From positions 62,001 to 126,000 of the forward strand of contig BSBK01003255.1 in assembly GCA_027943335.1 (NCBI GenBank): a stretch of DNA of 64,000 nt. The letters are read 5' to 3'. Within the stretch, counting starts at the first letter, position 1; each line of letters opens with the position of its first letter. This DNA is from Chamaecyparis obtusa (Eukaryota > Streptophyta > Pinopsida > Cupressales > Cupressaceae). A program made the translations under genes and the position numbers. This document shows positions 10,387-22,287 of the stretch, piece after piece. Below the pieces are notes generated by a model. It made no database searches. It saw only the letters and a program-made list of their open reading frames with translations, and was not told where the DNA came from.

Positions 10387-12349
10387 CTTTTGAAATTTTC
10401 TAAGGGGCATATATATTTGTTATGCATAGCGTTTTTAAAAGAATTACAAGAACACTATCTAAGAATTTTTTTTTTCTCATTTACATGAAGAAAACCAAGG
10501 TTTGATTGGTTTCTTGGCTTAAGTCTACAAAAAAAAATGAATTTCATCAAAGCTAATTTTCTAGAGGTTGTGAAAGAATTGTGAGAAAATGATTGAACCA
10601 GTGAAACAATTAATGTGGCTTCCCTTGTATAAATCTTGAAGGTCACAAAGGTCAATATCACATATTTATTTTACCCTATGAATTTATGCAATATGGCATA
10701 TAAAATTATTTACAAGATTTTTAACCTGGACATGGATGACAAAATCTAAAAAATATGATGTATGTTTAGGAGTTGTTGGACCCAACGAAGCCTCAAAAGG
10801 ACCACAACTCTTCATAAATTTGAACATGCCAATCCATTCACAAATGAATCTAGACCATCTTTAGTATAAACCATCTAATTATACTGGGTGGTGCTATGAC
10901 CATGAAAAATTTAAATTGAAGATTATGAAATCTAGATAAATACAACCATCATAAAGATGAATTTTTTTCCAATATTTTCACAATGTTGTTGAATCCCTTT
11001 CTTTTATTTGTCCTTGAGAATAATTCTTGTTTTGGTTCAAGGCCCATTAGTGTATTTTTGGGAGAGTTTTTAATGTCCTTTCTCATTGGCTTTCCACTTA
11101 TCTACCACCTCTTTTCCATAGTTCTAAGGATTGTATTGAAATATCCCTCAAGAAAGGCATTCTTATCTCCATTGCATCAAATATCAGTTCGAACAACCCA
11201 AGTCCTTTCCTTTATTGGGCTATTATTTTATAGGGTATTAATTATGATTCCTTAAAAAGGCTCTAAATAGCACTTAATATTTCATGCTCTCAATTTCATC
11301 AATTGGATAAAAGTAAATATTTACTAAATTTTGCATGCATTTAGAGTATGCATGCATAATCTAAGGCCCCAACAATACGAAGGCTACACTAGATCATAAT
11401 TTCTATTGGATACGTAATTTTTCTTTTACATTTTTTTTGTTTGGTATGTTAGATCATTAGTATGTTTTCTCTTCCTACTACAATTGGAATTGATCTAGGT
11501 GGGTCTCTTTAATAAGGGCATTTGGAATTCTCATTTGAAGATGGGATTTTCATTGTTTGTATGGAGTGCCCTTCCCCCTCCACCATTATAAATTAGTTTT
11601 GATTGTTTGTTGAGTTATAGCTCTAATTGATTCTTGGAACTCCTTAATCTGGTCTAGCTTTATCCATCTTTCCCTCTTATTTGTGGTTACAATTCTATTT
11701 GAGAGATTTTGCAAGGACCATGGTGAACTTGAATTCTAGTTTTGTCTACATTAATGGGTCAACCTCTCCTTTTGTGTCCTTTCCAATATACTTGGAGATA
11801 TTTTATTAGTTTAACTTTCCCCTTTTCTAATGTGTCATTATTCCTTCTTTACTTTCTTTGGTCTCTCCAAATACTATTTCCATTGTGCTCTATTTTTACT
11901 AAAAGGTGATTAGACATGGTTTCATTTGTTAACATTCACTTCATTACTCTATAATCCTTCCCATTTAACCTATTTGGATGGGAGTTTCTTCTTAATGTAG
12001 AACCCAATGTGATTTCTATTATATAGAAATATATTTGCTTCCTTAGGATTTCCTTTAAAAAAAAAAAAATTGGTACTCGGAAGGAATTTTTATTATTTTA
12101 AGTCAGTTTGGTTTTTCTTTGGTGTTTCTATTTTGAGTCTTTTATAATGTTCACAATAAACTAAATGAGATGTGAGGTCTAGACTATATTTCTTGAGAGA
12201 CAAATTTTGTATGAAAGTGTTGGTGTAAATGGGACATTTTACCTAGTTAGTTCAACACCTAGGTCCTATTCACACTTGTTATTTAAGTTTACTTAGTGTA
12301 CACATACGATATTTATCACATAATTTTTCAAGCCATAAGATCTTTTTTT
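10387..12349. other. Unassigned sequence
   Basis: Longest frames are below 100 codons and look random. I see no recognisable domain, repeat or RNA gene. Confidence 0.4.
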
Positions 12350-12376
12350 GTATTTTAAAAAAGGTTAAATACTTAT

Positions 12377-14446
12377 TTAAATCAAAGCAATAATTACAAA
12401 GCTACAAGAGCTATAATAGAGGCCCCAAACCAACCCAAGACAAATAACTAAACAAAAAGAAGAGTTTTCAAAAGGAACCCAACTTGGAAAACAACTACAA
12501 CTTTTGTCCTCCATAATTAACTTTTCCAACATCTCTGAGTTCTCTGGGCTTAAGAGGCCCCAATCATCTAGATCCCACTGATTTAGGTTCTTAGAAGCCC
12601 ATTTTTCCAAACAATTGTCCACTCTTTTCCATTCTCATGGAATATGACAAAAAGAAATATGATCCATATAAGATTAGAGATTCAATATTTTCTTAACCAC
12701 CAAGGCTAAATGCCAATTAGTTCCCTCCAAATGTTTCTCATTCAACATATCAATCATAATTTGAGAATCAAACTCACAAACAATTCTCTTCCAACCAAGA
12801 GAACATCCTCTTTATTTAGATTGAAGAACAACTAGAACCTTCATAAGGTTATTAGAATGATTCCCTTTATAAGTAGAAAACAAGAGCACTAAAAATCCAT
12901 CACTACCTCTTCTAATACCACCAATTCCTTCTTGTCTAGGATTCCCTCTAGACGAACCATCAATGTTAACTTTCAAAACTCCCTAAGGAGGAGGGATCTA
13001 CCTCCCCTTTCTATAAAATTTTCTTCTTGGCCTATCTTGATCTTGTCTTACTAGAGGATCCCACACCATTGTCAACTAGATTCAAATTCTTAATCGTAGC
13101 TAGATCATTAGAGTCCACAAACACACATATCACATTTTGGTGAAATAGTTTCCTGGAGCTCGCTGACAATATTTCTCGACACAAGAATGCTCCCTATTTT
13201 TGAATCTTTTGAGATCCTTACATTTATTTCTAACCATAAATTCCAGATGATGAAAGTTGGGCCAAGAACCCAATAAATTGTAGATAAAAAGTCTTATCTC
13301 GAGGGTCACCCAAATTTTTGTAAAAATTTACTAAAGAGGTGACATGGACACATGGATGATTCCACACTCCCCACCACAAGTGCCAAATCTCCCTAGAGTA
13401 AGGAAATTTAAAGAAGAGATGAGAAGCACATTCTTCACTACTTATACAAAGGATACATATAGAAGGGCCTTGGAAGCCTCTCTATGGTAAATTCTCTCAG
13501 GTGAGGCACTTACTTTGGGCAACCAACAAAAGAAAAAAGTTTCATTGAGGCTAAGAGAAGTTATTCCAAACTTTCTTCTACCAAGGCACACCACTTTAAC
13601 CATGTAATTGACTATCCAACTATAGGTAACCTGAGGCAACCATTTTTTTACCTTCAGATCTAGACCCCAAGCCAAAACCCCTTCCCTTAAGGGAACAACA
13701 AATTATACTAGCTTTAATCCTTGATAGTTCTCAATGATTCTTCAACACCACTCAAAGGCCATTCATGAGGATCCTTCTAGCAAGTTACCTCCAGATGTCC
13801 CTTGAGCATCGATTTAAATAATTCAAAGGGATTGAATATGAGTAAACTTAGAAATAAGTGGGGGGTTACCATCACAAGAAGCATGCAAAAAAAACATAAG
13901 ATCACTTATTACATATCCAAAAGAGGCCCCCTTGATGAATTTCACTCCTCTTTTGAGAGTTCCCTAAATCATGGATCCCTTTCCCACCAAATCACATTTA
14001 GGCACATCCAAACTGCTAACTCCCCTGAGGTATTTATAAAGATTTTGGCCTAATCCTGATCCTGACAAGTAAACCATTTCCAATATAACTTGGAAGATAA
14101 AACATGACCAATAAAACTTATAGATCAGAGCCTAAGACCACCCTTTTTTAGGCATATAAATTAAATCCCATTAACCAAGCTCCACTTCAAGGATAGGAAA
14201 TTATGAGACCAAAGAAATTATCGAGAAAGAGAATCAAATTCTTTCACAAAGCTAGAGGGAGAAACCTATACAAAGTATTTGTAAATAGGAAGAGACTTTA
14301 CCACTGAATTCAAAAGAATCAACCTTCCAATAGACAAAATCAATCTACACTTCCAAAAATCTCTGCATTGAGATCCCACACATGGGGGAATCCAAAGATA
14401 AACTAGAGGAAGAGAGCCAATTTGAAATATGAGAATCTGAGCTACA
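12377..14446 (-). pseudogene. LINE 1 RT C terminus, zinc-binding region and RNase H
   Basis: Near 14420-14300 the translation reads FQIGSLPLVYLW, then SIGRLILLNSVVKSLPIY and FLWSH, the standard region after the RT palm in plant LINEs. At 13340-13560 the zinc-binding region appears as FFCWLPKV, CILC and ECASHLFFKFPYSREIWHLW. At about 12885-12980 an RNase H start is seen as VNIDGSSRGNPRQEGIGGI, with the first catalytic Asp. Several stops separate these blocks. The 3' end near 12350 has an A-rich stretch, in keeping with a LINE tail. Confidence 0.8.
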
Positions 14447-17400
14447 TTGCTTCATGTGGTTGCATTCTACTTTTCTTCATTTTCATTCAAGTTAGAATCT
14501 ATCTTTATTTCGTGACTATTCACATGATGTGATACAATATTTGCATTGCGTGATGCATTTGATTACATTACATTATTTTGGCTTTACTAGTATCATTGCC
14601 GACGAAGATGTTAGACTATATTGTTGCTTAACATTTTGATCATATCTGCATGATGATGTTTTTGGGATGTGACATGATTCTTTATGATGATATCTGGTAT
14701 ATTTCTTATTTGAGAATATTTTATTATGTTACCATGATGATTATTACCAATTTCCTTTTATATTGTGCCTTTATTGCTGATGGATATTTTATTGAGGTTT
14801 TCACTGATATATGCTCATATTTTTATAAATGAAAATTTAATGTTTTTATTAAATGAGATGTACATTGAGGATTAAATATGGAATGACAAGTGCTAAGATA
14901 ATCTAATGCATACAAATGATCACCTCACTAGAGCGCCACTATTCTATTAGGCGTACTTTGATTATTCATGTTTATACTTTGACTATTTATATTGCGAGCT
15001 TGAGCTATCCCTGACAGTGGCACATGAGATAGTTTCTCCGACTGATCATGATTTAGCTAGTATCATCCCCGTATGGATAATATATCCGTAAATGATAAAT
15101 TATACCTCTAGTACTGTGTGGGTAAATCTAGACTTCATTTGCATATTTGTGATTGGACCGGTATATGTCTGTGCATCTAGAGTTCCCATAATTATCGTGG
15201 TTGAGTTATAATTTAAATGCCAATTTTAATGGGGTTAATTTTATATATCGATAACTTTGTTGTAGTTGAATTCTATTTAATTAGAATTGATTTAATTATT
15301 TAGTGAGGATTTTTGGGAAGTCTTTAGTTTTCAATTTAATTATTTAAGTGATTTAATTTTTACCCTATTTGGGGATTTTTGAAAAAGTGACTTTATATTG
15401 TACAAAAAGATTCATTTTCCACACTTTTGGTTTTGAGGAATTGTATTTTGCTCCAATTTGCATTGGAGAAAATTGATCTTTTGTTGTGCTCAATCTGCTC
15501 ATCATATTTTTGTGGATAGAGGCTCATTGGATTCGTGTCATAATGGCTCCCTCTTGTCTAGAGTCATTTTTCATTTTCACAAAAAAATTATTTCTTTCGT
15601 TTGTTTTTATGTTTCCACCATTGGGTGAGGTAGGGATTTCTATATCTTTTAATTCACTTTATCTTTTGAATTGAAATAATTACTTCATTTTTATGGGTTG
15701 AAAATTAGTATTCCCCCATTATTTCATTACATTCGATTTCCTATAAGTTGGGCTTACATGTACGATTTGATTTTATATATTTCAAATATGTTGTTTTTAT
15801 GTTGTTATGCTACCTATTTTTGCATGTGTGCATGGAACAAGAATTTTATTGGACCAATGTGTTGTTGGGTGCCATAGATCAAATGAGTTTTCTCATTTTT
15901 TCTTTATTCAAAATTTGAATTTTTAGCCATTTTTGAAGGATCGTCATTGGTGGTGACCTTCGGGACTGAATTTGAGCCCATGCTTATATCTCATAATTTC
16001 TTGTATTTCAAGATTGTGAATAAATCCCATGATTGTGGCCATTGTGTGGTTCTCGTGAGTGTTGAAATTGGACTCACCTGAAATTCTATACTCTTAGAAA
16101 AGAGGCCAGTTGAGTGTGCCATGCGCATGAGTATTTATCATTTTCATCATTTTTATACTTATTCGATGCTTTTTTGAGAACAAATCTTGATTTGGTGATG
16201 TTGGTGTTGAGATGACATCACAAGCACAATTGAGTGTGCCTTGTTAAGATCTCGATGGACCCGTGCTCTTGGTTGAGGCCAATAGAGCTTGACTTATACC
16301 TTTGGTTTTGGAATTGGAGTCCTTATTGCATTGTGCATAGTGCCTCATTATTTAAATGAGATGACCTTAGGTGTTTGGGTAGTGGAGTGGAGTGTCTCTC
16401 CACGGTGGGCTGGAACACAGAGGGATTTCTAGGGAAACCTATGGAAAGCCTTAACCACGTGAAAAATAACTAAATAAAATTAGGGTAAAATACATTAACA
16501 AGATTAATATGATTACTTGGTTGTTTGTGGATGTTGATTGAAGGTAAGTTAGTGTCCGACCATCCGAGGACGTTGATCGAATGCACCATATTTGGCCGTC
16601 TATAGATGTTGATCAAAGATACATACTGAGTCTGGCCGTGTGCAGATGTTGATAAAAGTCTCGATGCTACATGGGCCATTACGTACCATGTAATGGAACT
16701 CCATTCTTGTGTCCCTGCACTAAGCCTTTGTTAAACTTGAGTAGTGGCCCTTTGTATCAATTCTGTACTATGTTCTACATCTATGTATTTACATTGGGAT
16801 CACTATACCATCCCTTGAGTTCTACATTTGATTGGCATGTGCGCTAGCCATTCCTTTGTGTGTGTACCTTATGTTTGTGGTTGGGTGACTATCTCCATGA
16901 GCATGGTGAGGTGATCTTGAGGGTCCTACATGGTTGGGTGGTGTTGCATGTTACTATTAGGGACTAGTATAAAGTGACAGACTACTTCCAGTGATGAAGT
17001 TTGAGCATGATGTTCTCATTCTATCCCTTGCACTCCTCTTCAAAAATATATACATATATATGATTATGCTCAATAGATTATCTTTCATTATGATGTTATT
17101 GATGATATCATGTTTTTATGACCTTGGATTATGCTATCCAACACCCCTCGGTATGTATTTTTTCATACTTTAGTTGTGCATTGGAGATAACAATAGTTTA
17201 TTTTCTAATTTATGCATTCTATAGGCTCTTATGCATTTAAACACTATTTATACACATTTATGCTTTATTCCTTCGTATTCATTATTTATTCCTACACATC
17301 CATTTTTACAAACTTGCACATTAGTTCAAGCTTTTCTGAAATATTTACCACAACTATGCATTTGTACTGAGACTACTCCTGCACATTTATAACAATTTGT

Positions 17401-17898
17401 TGTTCCCTTGGGTTTGTGTAAGAATAAAATTTATGGTGGGAATCCTTGCGTCTTCAGGATTATTTTCATATATCTTCATTCTATTTTTTGATTCAGTTTG
17501 ATGTCATTTAGTTCACTTTTCAATTTGGGATTAAAATGAACCTAGTATTGGATCATACCGAGGATGGACTTATCTCCTCAATCAGAGACTATAGACATTG
17601 GTCCCATCTTATCCCTTGAGGTTTGTGGATGTGATCTAGACTTTCACATGGTGGCTAAGAAGGTGAATGACAGTTCTTTCTAGTGTAAGAGGTTGTCGTG
17701 GAATCCTTGGAAGTACGTTTGAGTCTTTCACTTGTGCGCAATTTTGTGACGATCATCGTTTACTTATGTTTATGTTTCTATCTTTACTTATGCATTATGT
17801 TTATGGATGCACTTATGTTCATGGTATAGTTACACATTTCAAATTTTTTTTTTTAGTGCATATTTGACCCTAAGTTTTGAGGGTTCCTTGGTGGGACA
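14447..17898. mobile_element. 3.45 kb insertion inside LINE 1 (probable long solo LTR or non-coding element)
   Basis: Removing this block and the adjoining TTACA rejoins the LINE frame. The flanks are CTACA (14442-14446) and TTACA (17899-17903), a five-base target duplication with one difference. The block ends GGTGGGACA and contains no long coding frame, so a solo LTR or non-coding retroelement is the likely identity; I cannot name the family. A degenerate tandem repeat lies inside at 16515-16660. Confidence 0.6.
16515..16660. repeat. Degenerate tandem repeat, about 37-45 bp units
   Basis: Four units share a core (G)GATGTTGAT(T/C)(G/A)AA followed by a spacer ending TGGCC or CGACC. They fall at about 16525, 16565, 16605 and 16645. 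Confidence 0.6.
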
Positions 17899-17903
17899 TT
17901 ACA

Positions 17904-18230
17904 CAAGAAATGCTATTTTGAATAAGTTAAGAATCATTAAAGAAAAATATAAAAGACTCAACCTCATTAATTTTATTTCTTGAGGTGGTCAAATATGTGT
18001 CCAAGGTTCTCTTTAAATTAACAACTTCATTGATTTTAGAAATGCCCATCAAAGCAGTATCATCAACAAACTAAAGGTAATAATAAGGAGGCAAACTATT
18101 ACACTAGCTCCAATTTTGAATTAGGCCTTGTCTAACCTCATATTTAATCACAAGTACATTTGACCTAGTTTTTCTACCAAAATTTTTGACCAAAAAATAA
18201 AAAGCTTTTGCTTGGTCGGATTATATAAGG
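17904..18230 (-). pseudogene. LINE 1 reverse transcriptase core fragment
   Basis: The minus-strand translation contains DQAKAF, then VRQG, and then FVDDTALMG followed by KRTLDTYLTTSRNKINE, matching the plant LINE RT order DQxKAF, RQGxxxSP, FADDT and KxxLxxFxxxSGLxIN. The catalytic box is FVDD instead of FADD. The segment between DQxKAF and RQG is shorter than normal, so an internal deletion is likely. It stops at 17904, where the foreign insertion begins. Confidence 0.8.
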
Positions 18231-18250
18231 AAAACTTTGTTTTTAAAAAA

Positions 18251-18325
18251 AATTTATGCCCGTGTTTGTTGAAATATCAACAAATTCTGTGGTGGTCAAA
18301 ATTTCAACAAACACGGGCATAACTT
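18251..18325. repeat. Perfect foldback (20 bp arms, 25 bp loop)
   Basis: ATGCCCGTGTTTGTTGAAAT at 18256-18275 is exactly complementary to 18301-18320. The pairing extends outward by about five more bases with one mismatch. Both sides are flanked by A/T homopolymers. It could be a miniature inverted-repeat element or a small hairpin. Confidence 0.8.
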
Positions 18326-18572
18326 AAAAAAAAAAAGGGAATTTCATTTCTCATTTCATTATTCCCAGCTGGCGAATTAGAAGGGTGTAGCACGTGCACA
18401 AAGGAGATGGAGAAGCTGAAATGACTCAAGGAGATTGAGCTTAGAAACCTTAACCTGGGGTTTTTAGAGGTTTTTCATTCTTTCTCTCAACTATTTAATT
18501 TACTGGATACCCAATCAACATTATCATTTTCTTTGAGACTTATTTACTATTTGATTTATGCTTCGAGACTCA

Positions 18573-18644
18573 TTTTACACCTCCTGATTGCATACATTTG
18601 CATACATTTGGGTTTTACACCTCCTGATTGCATACATTTGCATA
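18573..18644. repeat. 40 bp tandem duplication
   Basis: A 32-base block starting TTTTACACCTCCTGATTG occurs at 18573 and again at 18613. A partial third copy (TTTGCATACATTTG) is near 18695. It falls at the broken 3' end of the PPR fragment and partly encodes its aberrant tail. Confidence 0.8.
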
Positions 18645-19144
18645 GAATAGTAGGGGAACTCGCTGAAATTGATGAAAAGTGGTGATGCCCTTTTTGCATA
18701 CATTTGACCATAGGCAGGGAGTATGCTAGCAAAGATTGAGGAGTCTGGCTTTACATCCACCGGTTGCATTTGCTTAAAATTTTCTAATGCCTTTTCAACA
18801 AAACCATTTTGAACATATCCTCCAATCATGGCAGTCCATGAGACAACATCTCTTTGAGGTAATCTGTCAAACAATTTACATGCCTTATCTATGTTTCCAC
18901 ATTTAACATAAATGTCTACTAAGGAACTGACAACTAGAAAATTTGATAAAAATCCCCCCTCCATTATGCTTTGATGGATATCAATGCCTTGTTCCAAAGC
19001 TCCCATTTTGGCACAAGCTGGAAGGATGCTTGCAAAGGTTGTGGAAGAGATAGCATACTTAATGGAGGAAAGACACCGAGAACGGGGGGATGGAAAAGAG
19101 GAAAAGACATAATCTACGGTGATCACAACCTGTAAACGATACAC
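18575..19144 (-). pseudogene. Pentatricopeptide repeat (PLS-type) pseudogene fragment
   Basis: PPR proteins bind organelle RNA through arrays of about 35-residue helical hairpins. The middle of this frame has clear repeat blocks: FASILPACAKMGALEQGIDI, LVDIYVKCGNIDKACKLFD, and RDVVSWTAMIGGYVQNGFVE followed by ALENFKQMQ. The spacing is that of the P-L-S class common in land plants. The N-terminal ~30 residues and the C-terminal ~45 residues (repeated QMYA blocks from a 40 bp duplication) do not fit the family. Typical members run 500-900 residues, so this is a small remnant. It resembles the fragment at 19926-20851, suggesting local duplication. Confidence 0.8.
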
Positions 19145-19149
19145 AGATC

Positions 19150-19925
19150 TATTTCATGTCCCTTCAATTATATATTTACTCACTCTTGGACTATGATCCA
19201 AATAGGAAGTATTGACCACATAAGAATATAATGAATATAACTGGTAACGTTGGATGGAGATGAAATACATATATAGAATTATAAAAAGGAAGACCATTCT
19301 CAGAGGTTTCATTGTTGAAAGGGATTCACTCAATATTGGATGCTGTTGGTGAATATATAGGGTGAGCTGGTGCGGGTATACAGAGTTGAATGTCATGACC
19401 CCACATAAGTAAGAATTATAGAAGCATTTCGATTATCCCCTAAACATGATTATTGGAAGTGAAATGGACAACATTTACTGTTTATATAAAGAGAAAGGAA
19501 ACATAAGATTTAGGATCATCACTGGTAGAGTCAAAATAAGTATTTTCAAATCATTGGATGAAAAGGAAGAAAATGATTGTATAAGAAAGGGGATTACAAG
19601 TCAAACAACGTAATATTCATGTAATAGATTACCATAATAATGTAATCCGTGTGAGCTCAGGATAATATCCAGCCTATAGCAATATACTATTATCAACTTG
19701 AGAAACATACTAGACTTACTGTTGACAATGTAATCCTTACAAATCAATCTCCATTAATAAAAAGCAATAGACACTTACATTGGTTGAATTCTCCAATCCA
19801 CCAAATTATCCAACTAAGAATATTAACAACATACCTATTTGTGAACCATATTCAATACAAAAGTTTAAAACAATTAAAGAACTACACACAAGTAGAAAGA
19901 AGTCTTTGCAATTGAAGTTATCGAA
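19150..19925. other. Spacer between PPR fragments
   Basis: No domain is recognisable in the open frames here. The spacer may be intron, decayed PPR sequence or intergenic DNA. Confidence 0.4.
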
Positions 19926-20851
19926 TTAGCCCCAAATCTCCAAGGAGCGTACTGGGGACATTACAGTGGTACCCTGTTCCAAAGCTCCCTGCATTTTGGC
20001 ACACACTGGAAGTATGCTGACAAAGGTTATGGAATTTGGCTTTACATCTGCCAATTGCATTTGCTTAAAAGTTTTAAAAACCTTTTCAACAAATCCAGTT
20101 TGAATATATCTTGCAATCATGGCATTCCATGAGACCTCATTTCTTTGAGGCATTTTGTGAAACAGTTCACATGCCTTTTCTATGCTTCCACTTTTGGCGT
20201 ACATGTCCACCAGGTAGTTGCAACCACAACATTTGGAGAAAATCCTCTGTCCTTCATGCTTTGATGGATATCTATGCCCTGTTGTAGAGCTCCCATTTCA
20301 ACACAGGCTGTAATCATGTTGGCATATTTGAACTGATTGGGTTCAAAACCTGTTTGTTGCATTCAGTGAAACAATGCGACTGTCTCGTGAGGATACCCAT
20401 GTCTTTGGTATGCAAAAATAGTCATATTCCATGAGACGCTGTCTCGTTCTTCGATTTGGTCAAACACTCTAAGTGTATCCACCAGGTTTTCGCACCTGTC
20501 ATACATGTTTATAAGCTTATTTTGAAACCTTGTAGAAAATGTAAATTGCCTGGGAACGATGAAAGAGTGAACATTTTTTCTTTGTGAAAGGGCATTCTTG
20601 AGAAAATATACATTCTTTATGTTCATTGTTTTAATCATGTTTATCTCATTGTTCACTACATAGTTTCTCATATTCTTGATGTCATCAATACATTGTTGAT
20701 CTTCATTGGGTATGGTAATCACTATTTTTAAAATTTCAAATCTCTTTAAGATATCGTCTTTGACATGCATCTTTGATATTACTGTTTTGATCTTTTGCTT
20801 CCTGTTCTTTTTTACTTCTTCACATTCCATCTCACTCTCATTCCAATTCAA
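19926..20851 (-). pseudogene. Pentatricopeptide repeat (PLS-type) pseudogene, N-terminal part
   Basis: The frame opens with a lysine-rich, non-repeat leader (first in-frame ATG near 20830; an upstream TTG extends it). The array follows: LINMYDRCENLVDTLRVFD, ERDSVSWNMTIFAYQRHGY, MITACVEMGALQQGIDIHQS, MYAKSGSIEKACELFHKMPQ and SWNAMIARYIQTGFVEK. A TGA at about 20361 follows VALFH, where family members read on into QMQ. A frameshift near 20215 separates PNVVVATT from DMYAKSG. The 3' end falls apart after PVCAKMQGALEQG. No E or DYW domain is present. The three lesions mark it as a pseudogene. In functional members the array binds a specific mitochondrial or plastid RNA. Confidence 0.82.
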
Positions 20852-20899
20852 ATTTTCATTGTATATTGTCTTCTCACTGCATTTCTTTTTCTGTCACTG

Positions 20900-22015
20900 A
20901 ATTTTCATGATAGAGATGTACTATCCTCTTCTCAAATTGTGTCTATCTATGTCATACAATAACAATATTTTGATCTCCATAATAACACTGAGATCTCTCT
21001 TTTATCTTCTCTTCATCACTAGTTTACTATTTTGCATCTTTGATCTTACTGTATTTTGATGCACATAATTGTTTTAAGCCTTTCACAGTGCCACTTCTAT
21101 GAAAATATTAGACATCATTTTCCTTTGTTCTATTATTGCTTATCATTGCCTCATTTTCACCATCTACTATCACATGCTTTGTGACTATCTCAGTTCTTGA
21201 TAACATTCTATCTCCTTGCTGCCATTAGATATTTGACATTACTGCCCTTTAATACATATTAATGAAAAAATATTTTCATTGTCTATGATATGACATCAAC
21301 CATTTTCCCAATTTACCTGGGGTCTAACAATGAGTAATAAAAAGGTAATGAAATACATGAAAAGAGGCCTTTCACTGTTTCATGACCTTTTGAAACTCGA
21401 TCATTAAAGGAGCCTAGAATCTACTACTAAAAAAAGGAGAAAACTCGTGGTGGTTTGAATGCTTATTAGTTTAGAAGCATAACATTAAGGGTAATTGTAA
21501 TATTTGAAATTTTAAAATTAGCCACATGGTCAAAACCATAGGCAACATAGGATAAGGATGATCTTCTCTTGTGTGTTGTCCATCTTGCCACTAACTTTTG
21601 TTTCTAATCCATGGGGCCCTTTGTTTATGTTGGTGGTGTATTTGTCTTTGATTGATGTAAAATGGAATATATGTCTTTGACAATAGAGCCTCGAGAATTT
21701 AGCCATGTTGAAGGTGCCTCATTTTATTGTTTGGCCAAGTGACTTCTATTGCTATGTTTCATTCATTACTAGATGATGGATCTATGTCCTACATTCCATA
21801 TTTATTTTTATCCAGGTCCAGTTTTGTGGCACACATAAGGGTTGTTACTAGACAAGATTAATTGTTGTTTCATTAACATGATTTCTATTTTGTCTTGGAA
21901 ATTCATTTGACTTAATATTTCTATTATCTCCCATTATTCTAATGACATATTCTCATCTTTGTAACCATTTTTTTTATATTAAGCCACTCTTTCAAGTAGC
22001 CATTAGAGCCATTTC
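20900..22015. other. Unassigned sequence upstream of the PPR fragment
   Basis: The sequence is AT-rich with no recognisable coding frame. A promoter for the PPR remnant could lie here, but I see no distinct element. Confidence 0.35.
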
Positions 22016-22178
22016 ATATGCACAGGTAATGAACATGCATATTTGCATAAGCACTACTGGGAGCTTACCCTGCACCACATGTACTATTGTGAAATATCAT
22101 CACAAGTCCACTTGTTGAGGGTCTAGCTCCCAGTAATGCTTGGTCGACAAATCTGCATGGTTGTCACCTGTGCATATA
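22016..22178. repeat. Imperfect foldback, ~55 bp arms, MITE- or hairpin-like
   Basis: The left arm ATATGCACAGGTAATGAACA and onwards to ACTACTGGGAGCTTACCCT pairs with the right arm AGGGTCTAGCTCCCAGTAAT to TGTCACCTGTGCATATA, with scattered mismatches. The loop is about 45 bases. A partial third copy of the arm (ATATGCACATGTACTATTG) follows at about 22198. The size fits a miniature inverted-repeat element or an imperfect stem-loop transcript. Confidence 0.7.
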
Positions 22179-22287
22179 CCTTCTCTGATCGACTCTTATA
22201 TGCACATGTACTATTGTGAACATGCAAATTTTCTATAATTGTAATGATTTTTCTTATTTCTTATCTTTTTTCCCTTTTTTATCAAGC

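Larger units (their letters stand above)
12350..18240 (-). mobile_element. LINE relic 1 (L1-type plant non-LTR retrotransposon), split by a 3.45 kb insertion
   Basis: On the minus strand the order from right to left is reverse transcriptase core, RT C terminus, zinc-binding region and RNase H, which is the order in plant L1-type LINE ORF2. Many stops and frameshifts are present. The two halves, 17904-18230 and 12377-14446, join in one reading frame when 14447-17903 is removed. The 5' part (endonuclease, ORF1) is missing, as is usual for 5'-truncated LINEs. Confidence 0.85.
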
